DNA of 5,910 nt, from assembly GCA_937859105.1 (NCBI GenBank), contig CALMAD010000439.1, positions 1 through 5,910 on the forward strand. Direction: 5' to 3'. Made by a program: the position numbers and the translations under genes. The stretch is from an uncultured Propionibacteriaceae bacterium. GTDB taxonomy: Bacteria > Actinomycetota > Actinomycetes > Propionibacteriales > Propionibacteriaceae. The notes under the pieces were generated by a model. It was not told where the DNA came from. It was given only the letters and a program-made list of their open reading frames with translations, and did no database searches. This document shows positions 5,472 to 5,910 of the stretch, piece after piece; within the stretch, counting starts at the first letter, position 1, and each line of letters starts with the position of its first letter.

Positions 5472-5910
5472 ATGACGGACGTCCGCGAAGTCATCATCAT
5501 CGGCTCCGGCCCGACCGGCTACACGGCCGCGGTCTACGCGGCGCGGGCCGAGTTGAAGCCCCTCGTGTTCGAGGGGGCGCTCGAGGCCGGCGGCGCACTC
5601 ATGAACACGACGGAGGTCGAGAACTTCCCCGGTTTCCCCGAGGGCATCATGGGCCCCGACCTGATGATGAACATGAAGGCGCAGGCCGAGCGGTTCGGCG
5701 CCGAGCTCATCACCGACGACGTCACCGAGGCCGACCTGTCCGGCCCGATCAAGCGGGTGAAGGATTCCGAGGGCACCTGGTATGAGGCCAAGACCGTGAT
5801 CCTCGCGATGGGGTCCGGGTACCGGCGGCTGGGGCTCGCCGACGAGGATCGGCTCTCCGGCAAGGGCGTTTCGTGGTGCGCCACGTGCGACGGCTTCTTC
5901 TTCAAGGGGA
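5472..5910 (+). CDS. trxB: Thioredoxin reductase (3' truncated by window edge)
   Basis: This NADPH-dependent flavoenzyme reduces thioredoxin in the cytoplasm and so keeps protein thiols reduced. The visible 146 residues begin with the FAD-binding beta-alpha-beta motif [20 protein letters not shown] (residues 7-26). [17 protein letters not shown] (40-56) follows, which corresponds to the GGQLxxTTxVENxPG signature. Residues 107-121 ([15 protein letters not shown]) close the first FAD half. The redox-active CATCDG motif has Cys136 and Cys139, matching E. coli Cys135/Cys138, and FFFKG follows. The sequence resembles mycobacterial TrxB2, which also has AMG and CATCDGFFF. The NADPH-binding domain and the second FAD segment lie beyond position 5910, and a thioredoxin gene would be expected downstream. 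T15 in GSGPTG replaces the common Ala and should be harmless. The 121-base gap and candidate promoters suggest a transcription unit separate from murJ. Confidence 0.96.
   Translation, partial: MTDVREVIIIGSGPTGYTAAVYAARAELKPLVFEGALEAGGALMNTTEVENFPGFPEGIMGPDLMMNMKAQAERFGAELITDDVTEADLSGPIKRVKDSEGTWYEAKTVILAMGSGYRRLGLADEDRLSGKGVSWCATCDGFFFKG

Noticed and set aside
1382..5500. Open frame of 1372 codons on the minus strand, antisense to murJ and part of its neighbours
   Set aside because: It is a by-product of strong GC bias that removes stop codons opposite a real gene. The translation is Arg/Gly/Val/His-rich low-complexity sequence with no recognisable domain, and spans the intergenic gap and three genes.
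5462..5785. Short + strand frame starting at GTG 5462
   Set aside because: It overlaps trxB in another frame; the trxB frame has FAD-binding and CATC motifs while this one is His/Arg/Gly-rich noise.

Overview
The window is GC-rich throughout (about 70% by eye) and shows the gene order DUF6049-family secreted protein, MurJ/MviN fused to a pseudokinase, then thioredoxin reductase, all on the + strand. This order is an actinobacterial signature known from the chromosome near the replication origin (Rv3909-Rv3910-...-trxB2 in Mycobacterium tuberculosis). A GarA-like phospho-threonine motif, the MurJ-pseudokinase fusion and the TrxB sequence also fit an actinobacterium. I cannot fix the genus. The lack of a sigma/anti-sigma pair between murJ and trxB differs from mycobacteria and streptomycetes.

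Layout: (1) positions 1-1844 carry a DUF6049-family envelope protein. It lacks only its extreme N-terminus, because the window opens inside its signal peptide, and it ends with a C-terminal membrane anchor. (2) Its stop codon overlaps the start of the next gene in an ATGA (1841-1844). That gene, 1841-5350, encodes a 1169-residue protein: a multi-pass MurJ lipid II flippase domain, a cytoplasmic pseudokinase, an acidic/proline-rich juxtamembrane linker with a likely Ser/Thr-kinase target threonine, one more membrane helix and an extracellular discoidin-like domain. (3) A 121-base gap (5351-5471) holds a cluster of CGTCCGG inverted repeats and promoter-like elements, including a GGGAAT -35 resembling thiol-stress ECF sigma (SigR/SigH) promoters. 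(4) trxB begins at 5472 and runs off the right edge just after its CATC redox motif.

How the genes fit together: the first two are translationally coupled and probably act in the same envelope process. MurJ exports the peptidoglycan precursor lipid II. The pseudokinase and linker are the known point in mycobacteria where PknB phosphorylation recruits the FHA protein FhaA. The DUF6049 protein is a conserved neighbour of unknown function. trxB is probably a separate transcription unit for thiol homeostasis. No RNA gene, CRISPR array, insertion sequence or other mobile element is visible. I see no wholly new system; the most interesting points are the control module of the MurJ fusion and the repeat-rich trxB promoter region.
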